64,000 nt of DNA from Caulobacter sp. 17J80-11. Lineage in GTDB: Bacteria; Pseudomonadota; Alphaproteobacteria; Caulobacterales; Caulobacteraceae. The stretch spans positions 124,001-188,000 of the forward strand of contig NZ_JACSJI010000006.1 in NCBI RefSeq assembly GCF_014349105.1, given 5' to 3'. Within the stretch, counting starts at the first letter, position 1, and every line of letters begins with the position of its first letter. Below the pieces are notes generated by a model. It was not told where the DNA came from and did no database searches. It saw nothing but the letters and a program-made list of their open reading frames with translations. A program made the translations under genes and the position numbers. Shown in pieces: positions 21,882 through 29,704 of this stretch.

Positions 21882-21897
21882 TTAAGAAACAGGTTAC
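21882..21897 (+). promoter_or_regulatory. Weak CtrA-like box upstream of fliX
   Basis: TTAA at 21882 and TTAC at 21894 flank eight bases; the CtrA consensus is TTAA-N7-TTAAC. fliX is a CtrA-controlled class II gene in Caulobacter, so the position is right, but the spacing is one base off. Confidence 0.35.
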
Positions 21898-21949
21898 GCA
21901 GGGGCGGAACACTCTGAATCCAGAGAGTCTCTCGGGGGCTTTGCGTCGC

Positions 21950-22384
21950 ATGAAGATCAACGGCACGGGCGGACCTTCTTCCGTGGGCGCGTCGCGCCCG
22001 TCGCGCGCCAGCGCGGGCGGCGGTTTCAGCGTCGGCTCGGCCGGCGAGAGCCGCGAGAGCGCGCCGGCGGCCAAGGCCGGCGCGGTGGGCGGCGTCAGTT
22101 CGGTCGACGCCCTGCTGGCCCTGCAGGCGACCGAAGGGCCGCTGGAGCGCCGCAGGCGTGCGATGGGCCGCGCCAGCCGCATTCTCGATCGCCTCGACGA
22201 GATCAAGCTGTCCATGCTGGGCGGGGGCGCCGCCGCCGGCGTCGCGCTGCAGGACCTGGCCCAGGCGGTGCGCGAGGAGCGCGCCGAGACCGACGACACT
22301 GGCCTGGAAGGCGTGCTGAACGAAATCGAGACCCGCGCTGCGGTGGAGCTCGCCAAGGCGGAAATGGGGCGGGTTGCGGCGTAA
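21950..22384 (+). CDS. fliX: Flagellar assembly regulator FliX
   Basis: 144 residues. A low-complexity Ser/Gly/Ala-rich N terminus (to about residue 50) leads into VDALLALQATEGPLERRRRAMGRASRILDRLDEIKLSMLGG, the conserved FliX core, and a helical C terminus. In Caulobacter FliX couples basal-body assembly to activation of the sigma-54 regulator FlbD, so it controls the class III/IV flagellar genes, including the operon next to it. The length matches the roughly 140-residue Caulobacter protein. It is divergent from flgI, as in Caulobacter. The ATG at 21950 is followed directly by KINGTGG. Confidence 0.93.
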   Translation: MKINGTGGPSSVGASRPSRASAGGGFSVGSAGESRESAPAAKAGAVGGVSSVDALLALQATEGPLERRRRAMGRASRILDRLDEIKLSMLGGGAAAGVALQDLAQAVREERAETDDTGLEGVLNEIETRAAVELAKAEMGRVAA

Positions 22385-22417
22385 CGAAGCTGGGCGGCCG
22401 GTGTCACAGAAGCGCCG

Positions 22418-22446
22418 TTGAACGGGACTTCCGACGTCGGTATAAG
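22418..22446 (+). promoter_or_regulatory. Housekeeping promoter of dksA
   Basis: TTGAAC (22418-22423) and TATAAG (22441-22446) are separated by exactly 17 bases, a good match to a sigma-70-type promoter. The transcript would start near 22453, leaving a leader of about 38 bases. Confidence 0.7.
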
Positions 22447-22465
22447 CTCAAGTGCCTCAAGGGGG

Positions 22466-22479
22466 CGCTAATATTAGCG
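22466..22479. promoter_or_regulatory. Perfect palindrome in the dksA leader
   Basis: CGCTAATATTAGCG is a perfect 14-bp palindrome and very AT-rich for this sequence. It lies between the predicted transcript start and the ribosome binding site (GAGG, 22481-22484). It may be a repressor operator or an mRNA hairpin. Confidence 0.6.
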
Positions 22480-22490
22480 TGAGGGCGTCA

Positions 22491-22919
22491 ATGCAGGCCA
22501 CCGCGTCTGTTGTCTTGGAGAAGGCTTACAAGCCGACCGAAGACGAGCCGTTCATGAACGAACGGCAAGTGGAATACTTCCGGAACAAGTTGCTCGCCTG
22601 GAAGGAGGACATCCTCCGGGAATCGCGGGAAACCGTGATCAATCTGCAGGCCGAGACCGAGAACCACCCCGACCTGGTGGATCGCGCGTCGTCGGAGGCG
22701 GATCGGGCGCTGGAGCTGCGGACTCGCGATCGTCAGCGCAAGCTGATTTCCAAGATCGACGAAGCCCTGCGCCGGATCGAAGACGGCTCCTACGGTTACT
22801 GCGAGGAGACCGGCGAGCCGATCGGCGTGGCCCGTCTGGACGCTCGTCCGACTGCGACGCTGAGCCTGGAAGCCCAGGAACGGCACGAGCGGCGTGAGCG
22901 GGTCCACCGCGACGACTGA
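22491..22919 (+). CDS. dksA: RNA polymerase-binding transcription factor DksA
   Basis: 142 residues with the DksA coiled coil (MNERQVEYFRNKLLAWKEDILRES onward), DRASSEADRALELRTRDRQRKLISKID, and the C-terminal region GSYGYCEETGEPIGVARL. The four-cysteine zinc finger of E. coli DksA is reduced to one cysteine (GYCEET), with alanine and threonine in the other places, as is common in alphaproteobacteria and in Pseudomonas DksA2. DksA binds the secondary channel of RNA polymerase and works with ppGpp. The ATG at 22491 was chosen for its ribosome binding site and position after the promoter. Confidence 0.95.
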   Translation: MQATASVVLEKAYKPTEDEPFMNERQVEYFRNKLLAWKEDILRESRETVINLQAETENHPDLVDRASSEADRALELRTRDRQRKLISKIDEALRRIEDGSYGYCEETGEPIGVARLDARPTATLSLEAQERHERRERVHRDD

Positions 22920-23013
22920 CACGCGTCGGGAGAGCGGGCCGGTCACCGTGTCCGCTCTCGCAGCGCTGGGGGGCTTACGGCGCTTGACAGGGCGTCGTGA
23001 GTGACGGACCTAC

Positions 23014-23036
23014 GCGGCCTCTCCTCAAGAGGCCGC
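23014..23036 (+). promoter_or_regulatory. Hairpin covering the gltX ribosome binding site
   Basis: GCGGCCTCT (23014-23022) and AGAGGCCGC (23028-23036) form a perfect nine-base stem with a CCTCA loop. It contains AAGAGG, the likely ribosome binding site, and ends two bases before the gltX ATG. If formed in the mRNA it would block initiation. Confidence 0.55.
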
Positions 23037-23038
23037 TT

Positions 23039-24373
23039 ATGTCCGTGAAGGTTCGTTTCGCGCCGTCCCCGACGGGACGCATCCACGTCGGCAACGTCCG
23101 CGCCGCTCTGGCGAACTGGCTGTTCGCGAAGCGACAGGGCGGCACCTTCGTGCTGCGCATCGACGACACCGACCTGGAGCGCTCCACCAAGGAGTACGAG
23201 CACGGGATCGAGACCGATCTGCAGTGGCTCGGCCTGGCGTGGGACGAGCGTTACAACCAGTCGCAGCGGTTCCCGGTCTACCAGGAAGCGGTCGAGCGCC
23301 TGAAGGCGGCCGGCCGGCTCTATCCCTGCTACGAGACGCAGGAAGAGCTGGACCGTCGCCGCAAGGTGCAGCTGTCGCGCGGCCAGCCGCCGATCTACGA
23401 CCGCGCCGCACTGAAGCTCTCCCATGAGGAACGCGCCGCGCTGGAGGCCGAAGGCCGCCGGCCGCACTGGCGCTTCAAGCTGAACGGCGAGCGCGTGAAG
23501 TGGAACGACATGGTCCGCGGCGACTGCGAGGTCGACACCGCGTCGATGTCCGACCCCGTGCTGATCCGCGAGGACGGCGCCTTCCTCTACACCCTGCCGT
23601 CGGTGGTCGACGACGTCGACATGAAGATCACCCACGTGATCCGCGGCGAGGACCACGTCACCAACACCGGCGCTCAGATCGAGATCTTCCGCGCGCTCGG
23701 CGCGCCGGAGCCGGCCTTCGGCCACATGCCGCTGCTGGTCGGCGCCGACGGCGGGCCGCTGTCCAAGCGGCTGGGCGCCCTGTCGATCTCCGAGCTGCGC
23801 GGCGAGGGCTTCGAGCCGCTGGCCGTCACCAGCCACCTGGCCAAGATCGGCACCAGCGACGCGCTGGAGGCGGGGGCGTCGCTGCAGGCTCTGGGCGAGA
23901 GCTTCGGCTTCGAGAAAATGGGCCGCGCACCGGCCCGCTACGACCCGGCCGACCTGGCCCGTCTGAACTCCGGCGTGCTGCACGCGCTCAGCTACGCCGA
24001 CGCCAGGACGCGTCTGGCGGACCTGGATTGCGACCTCGGCGAGACCTTCTGGAACACGGTGCGCGCCAACCTCGGCAAGTTCGAGGAAGTGAAGCTGTGG
24101 GCGCGCGTCGTCCGCGGGCCGATCGAGCCGCTGGCCGAGGATTCCGACTTCCTGGAGAAGGCCGCCGCCCTGTTGCCCGAGGTGGTCGACGAGACCGCCT
24201 GGGCGCGCTGGACCGAGGCGGTGAAGGCCGAGACGGGGGCGAAGGGCAAGGCCCTGTTCATGCCGCTGCGCAAGGCGCTGACCGGTCTGGACCACGGTCC
24301 GGACATGGCCGCCATGACGGCGCTGATCGGTCGTGAGCGGATCGAGAAGCGGCTGCGCGGCCAAGCCGCCTAA
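23039..24373 (+). CDS. gltX: Glutamate-tRNA ligase
   Basis: 444 residues. It has the class I synthetase motifs RFAPSPTGRIHVGN (HIGH motif as HVGN, residues 16-19) and LSKR at about 241 (KMSKS equivalent), plus LRIDDTDLERS and VIRGEDHVTNT. It attaches glutamate to tRNA. Many alphaproteobacteria carry two GltX proteins, one of which also charges tRNA-Gln for later amidation by GatCAB. I cannot tell from this sequence alone which copy this is. The ATG at 23039 follows AAGAGG inside a hairpin. A strong terminator follows. Confidence 0.96.
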   Translation: MSVKVRFAPSPTGRIHVGNVRAALANWLFAKRQGGTFVLRIDDTDLERSTKEYEHGIETDLQWLGLAWDERYNQSQRFPVYQEAVERLKAAGRLYPCYETQEELDRRRKVQLSRGQPPIYDRAALKLSHEERAALEAEGRRPHWRFKLNGERVKWNDMVRGDCEVDTASMSDPVLIREDGAFLYTLPSVVDDVDMKITHVIRGEDHVTNTGAQIEIFRALGAPEPAFGHMPLLVGADGGPLSKRLGALSISELRGEGFEPLAVTSHLAKIGTSDALEAGASLQALGESFGFEKMGRAPARYDPADLARLNSGVLHALSYADARTRLADLDCDLGETFWNTVRANLGKFEEVKLWARVVRGPIEPLAEDSDFLEKAAALLPEVVDETAWARWTEAVKAETGAKGKALFMPLRKALTGLDHGPDMAAMTALIGRERIEKRLRGQAA

Positions 24374-24421
24374 AGACGCGTAAGTCGCCGCCGGGCGCCT
24401 GAACAGGCGGCTTAGGAGTGA

Positions 24422-24454
24422 AAAAGGCGGCGAACCCTGTGTTCGCCGCCTTTT
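24422..24454. terminator. Bidirectional Rho-independent terminator between gltX and the small secreted protein
   Basis: AAAAGGCGGCGAAC (24422-24435) and GTTCGCCGCCTTTT (24441-24454) make a perfect 14-bp stem with a five-base loop, ending in T-runs on both strands. It lies between two converging genes. Confidence 0.95.
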
Positions 24455-24460
24455 GCTTCG

Positions 24461-24769
24461 TCAGGCCTTGGCCGCGGCGTTGCACTCGGCCAGGGCGTCG
24501 CCCGAGAGGGCTTCGCCGCGCCAGCTGAAGGCGCTGACCGTCCCGAGCTTGGCGACGACGCGCTTGCAGGCGCGCGCGGCCGGCTGGGCCTTGATCGAGC
24601 CGCCGGCGACGCAGGTCACGCCTTCGCACTTCCAGACGGTGCCGTCGACGATGACCTTGGCGGCGGCGCCTTCGCCGTTCTGCAGGGTGAGTTGGGTCTC
24701 GCCGCCCTGGGCGGCGGCGGCCCCGGCGGCCGCGAGCGAGAGCGCGAGGCTCAGAGCGATAGCACGCAT
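24461..24769 (-). CDS. Small exported protein of unknown function with four cysteines
   Basis: 102 residues. A signal peptide (MRAIALSLALSLAAAGAAAAQ) precedes a mature part of about 80 residues with CEGVTC, ACKRVV and AECNAA, that is four cysteines suited to two disulfides in the periplasm. I do not recognise the family. The start at 24769 is supported by a near-ideal AAAGGAG ribosome binding site. It has a strong promoter overlapped by an inverted repeat, so it is likely regulated. It converges on gltX across a shared terminator. Confidence 0.82.
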   Translation of the reverse strand: MRAIALSLALSLAAAGAAAAQGGETQLTLQNGEGAAAKVIVDGTVWKCEGVTCVAGGSIKAQPAARACKRVVAKLGTVSAFSWRGEALSGDALAECNAAAKA

Positions 24770-24805
24770 GACTGTCTCCTTTGATCGCGCCGGGGTGGCG
24801 CGAGG

Positions 24806-24835
24806 GCATAGTGCGTTTTCAAAAGAGACTGTCAA
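24806..24835 (-). promoter_or_regulatory. Promoter of the small exported protein gene
   Basis: On the minus strand TTGACA (24830-24835) is followed 17-19 bases later by a CTATGCC -10-like region. The -35 hexamer is a perfect match. Confidence 0.55.
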
Positions 24836-24860
24836 CGCCAGTTTTTATTTGAGACGCACT
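24810..24860. promoter_or_regulatory. Inverted repeat overlapping that promoter, possible operator
   Basis: AGTGCGTTTTCAAA (24810-24823) and TTTGAGACGCACT (24848-24860) are inverted copies differing by one gap and one base, spaced 24 bases apart around the -35 element. A dimeric or looping regulator could bind here. Confidence 0.45.
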
Positions 24861-24984
24861 TTTAGCGTGACCATTGTTTACTGATCGCCGTTAAGTGTGC
24901 AACCAGCAATCAGCGCGCCCGCAGGCGGGCGCGCGCCGACGCGTCCGCGGCGTGACATTCAGGCGTCAGGGGAAGTGGGGGCGT

Positions 24985-25554
24985 TCAGGCCGCTTCGGCG
25001 GCCTTGGACAGCACCGGGATGATCTGGTCGACCCGGTCCACCACCGTCCAGCAGTTGCGGAACCAGGCGGGGGTCAGGTTGGCCTCGATGGTGTGCTCCA
25101 TCAGGGCGAAGAAGGGATCCCAGAAGCCCTTCAGGTTCACGAACACCACCGGCTTGGCGTGCAGGTCGAGGCGCCGCCAGGACAGCAGTTCGACGATCTC
25201 CTCCAGCGTGCCGATGCCGCCCGGGAAGACGACGAAGGCGTCGGACTGCTCGAACATGATCATCTTGCGCTCGTGCATGGAGCGCACGACCACCGTCTCG
25301 ACGTCGTCGAGCAGCATTTCGCGCGAGCGCAGGAAATCCGGCATGACGCCCAGCACGCGCCCGCCATTGGTGTGGGCGGCTTCGGCCGCGGCGCCCATCA
25401 GGCCGATGCCGCCGCCGCCGTAGACCAGCCGCACGTTCGCCTCCGCCAGGGCTTTGCCGAACTCGGCCGCGGCGGCGATGAAGTCGGGATCCGCCGCGTT
25501 CGACGAACCGCAATAGAGGCAGACCGAGTCCACGCGCCGCGCCGCCGCCGTCAT
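24985..25554 (-). CDS. LOG family protein (TIGR00730 type)
   Basis: 189 residues with a Rossmann-like fold: VCLYCGSSNAADPDF at the N terminus, LVYGGGGIGLMG, SMHERKMIMFEQSDAFVVFPGGIGTLEEI. PGGxGTxxE is the catalytic signature of the LOG family. Such proteins are phosphoribohydrolases acting on nucleoside 5'-monophosphates (the plant enzyme releases cytokinin). They are often mislabelled lysine decarboxylase. The physiological substrate here is unknown. It is divergent from the lipoprotein gene at 25650. Confidence 0.92.
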   Translation of the reverse strand: MTAAARRVDSVCLYCGSSNAADPDFIAAAAEFGKALAEANVRLVYGGGGIGLMGAAAEAAHTNGGRVLGVMPDFLRSREMLLDDVETVVVRSMHERKMIMFEQSDAFVVFPGGIGTLEEIVELLSWRRLDLHAKPVVFVNLKGFWDPFFALMEHTIEANLTPAWFRNCWTVVDRVDQIIPVLSKAAEAA

Positions 25555-25649
25555 CGATGGAATTCCCCGAACTTGGACGCGTCGCTTGCGGGCGCGTCTC
25601 TACTGAACGATTAAGCCAAGGTCGGGTTTCCAAACTTCGAAGGCAAGGC

Positions 25650-26447
25650 ATGGATCGGCGTCGCGCATATCTTCTGTCGGCCGGCGCGCTCGCGCTGGCG
25701 GCTTTGCTGTCGGCCTGCGGCGAGGGCGGGGGACGCTCCGAGGGGCCGGCCAAGGCGAACGGCGAGGCCGCCGACGCCGGCTATCAGGCCCCGCTGCGGA
25801 CAGTGTCGGTGAGCGCTTCGCCCGAAGGCGGCGCGATCGTGCGCGGCACGGCGCCGCCGGAAGCGCGGGTGCGCGCCTCCATGCCGGACAAGTCGGCCTA
25901 CGGCGCGACCACCGACGGCGACGGGGCCTTCGTGATCGAACTGCCGCGCTCGGCCGAGCCGCGCCTGGTGGCGCTGTCGGCGGAGGAGGCGGACCGCTCT
26001 GTGCAGGCCGAGGGCTGGCTGTTCGTGCCGCCCGACCGTCCGGACGCGGCGGTGCTGCTGCGCGCCGGCGCGCCGGCTGTGCCGTTCCCCGGGGCGGGGC
26101 TGCTGGCGACGGTGGACTATGACGGCGCCGGCGGCGCCGCGGTGGCCGGCCGGACCACCGCGAACACGCCGGTGCGGGTGTCGGTCGACGGTCGCCCGGC
26201 CGGCCGGGGCCGGTCCGACGCCGCGGGCGTGTACGGGGTCCGCCTGAACGGCCCGATCAAGGCCGGCGAGCACGCCTTGCGGGTGGAGACGGACAAGGTC
26301 GCGGCGGAGCGGCGCGTCGTCCTGGCGAGCCGTGCGCCGGGCGGGGTGTTCTCGGCCGCCCGGACGGAGGCCGGATGGCGGGTGGACTGGACGCCGCCGG
26401 GCGGCGGCGCCCAATCCACCCTGGTTCTGGTCGAACCGAAGGCCTAG
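25650..26447 (+). CDS. Lipoprotein with two beta-sandwich-like repeats
   Basis: 265 residues. The signal peptide ends in the lipobox LLSAC, so the mature protein would be lipid-anchored at the cysteine. The rest contains two similar stretches: SPEGGAIVRGTAPPEARVRASMPD with TTDGDGAFVIELP, and YDGAGGAAVAGRTTANTPVRVSVDG with RSDAAGVYGVRLNGPI. These read like carboxypeptidase-regulatory or Ig-like modules. No catalytic motif is visible. The ATG at 25650 follows AAGGCAAGG. The partner or role is unknown. Confidence 0.8.
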   Translation: MDRRRAYLLSAGALALAALLSACGEGGGRSEGPAKANGEAADAGYQAPLRTVSVSASPEGGAIVRGTAPPEARVRASMPDKSAYGATTDGDGAFVIELPRSAEPRLVALSAEEADRSVQAEGWLFVPPDRPDAAVLLRAGAPAVPFPGAGLLATVDYDGAGGAAVAGRTTANTPVRVSVDGRPAGRGRSDAAGVYGVRLNGPIKAGEHALRVETDKVAAERRVVLASRAPGGVFSAARTEAGWRVDWTPPGGGAQSTLVLVEPKA

Positions 26448-26454
26448 GGCCTGT

Positions 26455-29400
26455 CTACTCGGCCGGTTCCGGCAGCGGCCGGCCCGGCTGCGGCGGGTAG
26501 TCGCCGAGGGGCGGGAGCGCCGGCTCGGTGCGCTTGCGGGTGAAGCGGGCCTTCATCACGCTGGGCAGGGCCAGCATGGTCGGCGTCACCAACAGGGTGA
26601 GGAAGGTCGAGAACGACAGGCCCCACACGATGGCGCCGGCCATCTGCACCCACCATTCCGAGCCGGGCGGCTTGAACTCGATCGCGCCGGTGCGGAAGTT
26701 CGGCTCGATCTGGAACATCAGCGGCAGCAGGCCGACCACGGCGGTGAGCGTGGTCAGCAGCACCGGACGGAAGCGCATGGCCGCCGCCCGCATGGCCGCG
26801 AAGTCGCCCGGCACGCCCTTGCGCTTCTCCTGATAGAAGGTGTCCACCAGCACGATGTTGTGGCCGACGATGACGCCCGCGAGGGCGACGACGCCGGTGC
26901 CGCACATGATGATCGAGATGTAGTCGAAGGTGCCCAGAAGGTTGATCTGGATGCCTAGCACGACCCCGACCGTGGACAGGATCACCGCGAAGAGGGTGCA
27001 GAACACGCCCCAGAAGCTGTTGAACTGCCAGAGCAGGATCATGCCCATCATGAACAGCGACACCATCATGGCGGTCGCGAAGAACATGCCGGCCTTCGCC
27101 GTGTCCTCGTCGGCGCCACGGAATTTCCAGCGGACCGCGTCGCTGATGCCGGCCTTCTCGAGGCGCGGCTTCATCTTGGCGATCACCTGGTTGGCGGCGA
27201 TGCCCGGCTTGGCGTTGGCCTGGATGACCACGACGCGCTGACCGTCGCGACGGTTGATGGTGGTCACCTGCGGCGCGGCCTGACGGGTCACGAAGTAGGA
27301 GGCCGGCACCGCGCCCTGCGGCGTGGTGATCTTCAGCTGGTCGAAGGTCGACAGGTTGCGCGCGTCGGCCGGGAAGCGGACGCGGATGTCCAGCTCGTCG
27401 TCGGCGTCGTCGGGACGGAAACGCCCGGCCAGCACGCCGTTGGTGGCGAACTGGATGGCCTGGCCGACCGACAGCACGCTGACGCCGTAGCGGCCGGCGG
27501 CTTCACGGTCGACGGCCAGGTTCCATTCCAGGCCCGGCGAGGTGCGGCTGTCCTCGATCTCGAACAGATCGCCGGTCTTGCGCATGTCGGCCAGGATGGT
27601 CTCGGCCGCGCGGTCCAGCGCCACGACGTCGGAGCTGCGCAGTTCGACCTGCACGTCCTTGCCGCCCTGAGGGCCGCCTTGCGGCTTGCGAACTTCGATG
27701 CCCACGCCCGGGATCTCGCCGACGCGGGCGCGGACGTCCTTTTCGATGTCCGCGCCGCGGACACCCAGCACCTTACGCTGGTCGAAGTCGACGAAGTCCA
27801 TGCGCACGGAGCCGATAGTGTCGGCCGGGGCGCCGCCGAACAGGCCGCCGCCCTGGCGGCCGACGCGGACGAAGACGTTTTCCACGCCCTTGACGTTCTG
27901 CAGCTTGGCTTCGACCTGGCTGACGATCTGGTTCATCGCCGGGGTCGAGAGGTTGCCGCGCGCCTTGACGTAGACGGTGGCCCACTCCGGATCCTGGTTG
28001 AGGAAGAACTCGGTCTTGTGCGGAGTCTTGATGAACCAGAACATGATCGCGACGATCGCGACGATCATGGTGACCATCACGATGCCCGGCCGGTGCACCG
28101 CGCCCCACAGGAAGCGCGCGTAGGCCCCCATGAAGCCGCTCATCTCGCGGGCGTCGCCCTCTTCCGAGATGCGGATGTTCTCCTCGTCGTGGGTGTGCTC
28201 CTCCGAGCGCTTGCCGAACAGCGAGCCCAGCGCCGGGGTGAAGATCAGGGCGATGAAAATCGACGAGCCGAGCACGAAGAACAGGGTGATCGGCAGGTAG
28301 CTCATGAATTTGCCGGCGATCTCGTTCCAGAAGAGGAACGGCACGAAGGCGCAGAGCGTGGTGGCGATGCCGTTGAACACCGGCCAGAACATCCGCTCGC
28401 CGGCCAGCTTGTAGGCTTCCTTCTTTTCGAAGCCCTCGGCCAGTTTGCGGTCGGCGTACTCGACCACGACGATCGAGCCGTCGACGAGCATGCCCACGGC
28501 CAGCACCAGGCCGAACATGACCATCATGTTCAGGGTGATGCCGGTCGCCTGCAGGATCAGGAAGGCCAGCATGAAGCAGGCCGGGATGGCGGCGCCGACC
28601 AGGAAGCCGGCGCGGATGCCCAGCGAGGCGACGATGATGATCATCACCAGGATGACGGCGATGATCAGGCCGGACTCCAGCAGCGACAGGCTGCGGTTGA
28701 TGTCCTCGCTCTGGTCGAAGGTGTAGGTGACCTTCGCCGCGCTCGGCCAGTGGGCCTTCTCGTCCTCGACCAGCTTGCGCGCGTCCTTGACGGTGTCGAG
28801 GATGTTGGCGCCCTGGCGCTTGATGATGTCGACGGACATGGACGGCTCGCCGTTCACGCGCGACATCGAGCCGGCTTCCTTGAAGGTGCGGTGCACCTGG
28901 GCGACGTCGCCCAGCGTCACGACCCGGTCGCCGTTGACCTTGATCGGCAGGCTGAGAATGTCGTTCGGGCCTTCGACGACGCCCGGAATCTTGACGGCGA
29001 ACTTGCCCTGGTCGTTCTCCAGGTTGCCGGCCGGGACGAGCTGGTTGTTCGCGCGGATCACGTTGGCGATTTCGCCGGCGGTGATTTTGTAGGACTCCAT
29101 CCGCAGCGGATCGATGGTGACCTCGAGCAGCTCTTCGCGGCCGCCGTAGACGTCGGCGCGCAGCACGCCGGGCAGGGTCTCCAGCCGGTCCTTGAGGTCC
29201 TGGGCGGTCTTGAACAGCTGGCGCTCCGGCAAGCCGCCATGCAGCACCACGGTCAGCACCGGGTCTTGGTTGGCGTTGTACTCCTCGATGATCGGCTCCA
29301 TGGCGTCGGGCGGGAAGCGGCCCTTGGCCATGTCGACCTTCGAGCGGATGTCGTTGAGCGCCTTTTCCTTGTTGAAGTTGACCGGGAACTCGAGCGTCAC

Positions 29401-29676
29401 GGTCGCCGCGCCCTGGGAGGCGACGGCGTTCATCTCCTTCAGGCCCTCGATCGACTGCAGCTCGACCTCCATGGGCCGCACCAGCAGGCGCTCGGCGTCC
29501 TCGGGGCTGACGCCCGGGTAGGGCACCGTCACCGAGACGAACGGGAAGGTGATGTCCGGGTTCGACTCACGCGGCAGGGTCAGGTAGGCGGCCAAGCCGA
29601 ACAGGCTGGCGACCAGGGTGACGGCGAGCACCACCTTGCGTCGGGCGATGGCGCCGCTGATCATGGCTCCGATCAT
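26455..29676 (-). CDS. RND-family efflux permease (AcrB/HAE1 type) with altered proton-relay residues
   Basis: 1073 residues with the RND layout of two sets of membrane helices and large periplasmic porter loops (PDITFPFVSVTVPYPGVSPEDAERLLVRPME after helix 1). RND pumps export drugs or other small molecules as trimers driven by protons. The helix 4 motif reads GMLVDGSIVVVEY: Asp399 is present but the second aspartate of AcrB is Gly400. The lysine of helix 10 is replaced by histidine (VGHNIVLVD, His939). The adaptor gene is 28 bases upstream. No outer-membrane channel is adjacent, though a TolC gene lies at 36731. Confidence 0.93.
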   Translation of the reverse strand: MIGAMISGAIARRKVVLAVTLVASLFGLAAYLTLPRESNPDITFPFVSVTVPYPGVSPEDAERLLVRPMEVELQSIEGLKEMNAVASQGAATVTLEFPVNFNKEKALNDIRSKVDMAKGRFPPDAMEPIIEEYNANQDPVLTVVLHGGLPERQLFKTAQDLKDRLETLPGVLRADVYGGREELLEVTIDPLRMESYKITAGEIANVIRANNQLVPAGNLENDQGKFAVKIPGVVEGPNDILSLPIKVNGDRVVTLGDVAQVHRTFKEAGSMSRVNGEPSMSVDIIKRQGANILDTVKDARKLVEDEKAHWPSAAKVTYTFDQSEDINRSLSLLESGLIIAVILVMIIIVASLGIRAGFLVGAAIPACFMLAFLILQATGITLNMMVMFGLVLAVGMLVDGSIVVVEYADRKLAEGFEKKEAYKLAGERMFWPVFNGIATTLCAFVPFLFWNEIAGKFMSYLPITLFFVLGSSIFIALIFTPALGSLFGKRSEEHTHDEENIRISEEGDAREMSGFMGAYARFLWGAVHRPGIVMVTMIVAIVAIMFWFIKTPHKTEFFLNQDPEWATVYVKARGNLSTPAMNQIVSQVEAKLQNVKGVENVFVRVGRQGGGLFGGAPADTIGSVRMDFVDFDQRKVLGVRGADIEKDVRARVGEIPGVGIEVRKPQGGPQGGKDVQVELRSSDVVALDRAAETILADMRKTGDLFEIEDSRTSPGLEWNLAVDREAAGRYGVSVLSVGQAIQFATNGVLAGRFRPDDADDELDIRVRFPADARNLSTFDQLKITTPQGAVPASYFVTRQAAPQVTTINRRDGQRVVVIQANAKPGIAANQVIAKMKPRLEKAGISDAVRWKFRGADEDTAKAGMFFATAMMVSLFMMGMILLWQFNSFWGVFCTLFAVILSTVGVVLGIQINLLGTFDYISIIMCGTGVVALAGVIVGHNIVLVDTFYQEKRKGVPGDFAAMRAAAMRFRPVLLTTLTAVVGLLPLMFQIEPNFRTGAIEFKPPGSEWWVQMAGAIVWGLSFSTFLTLLVTPTMLALPSVMKARFTRKRTEPALPPLGDYPPQPGRPLPEPAE

Positions 29677-29704
29677 CGGTTCAGTTCCTTTCTCGGACCC
29701 GCGC

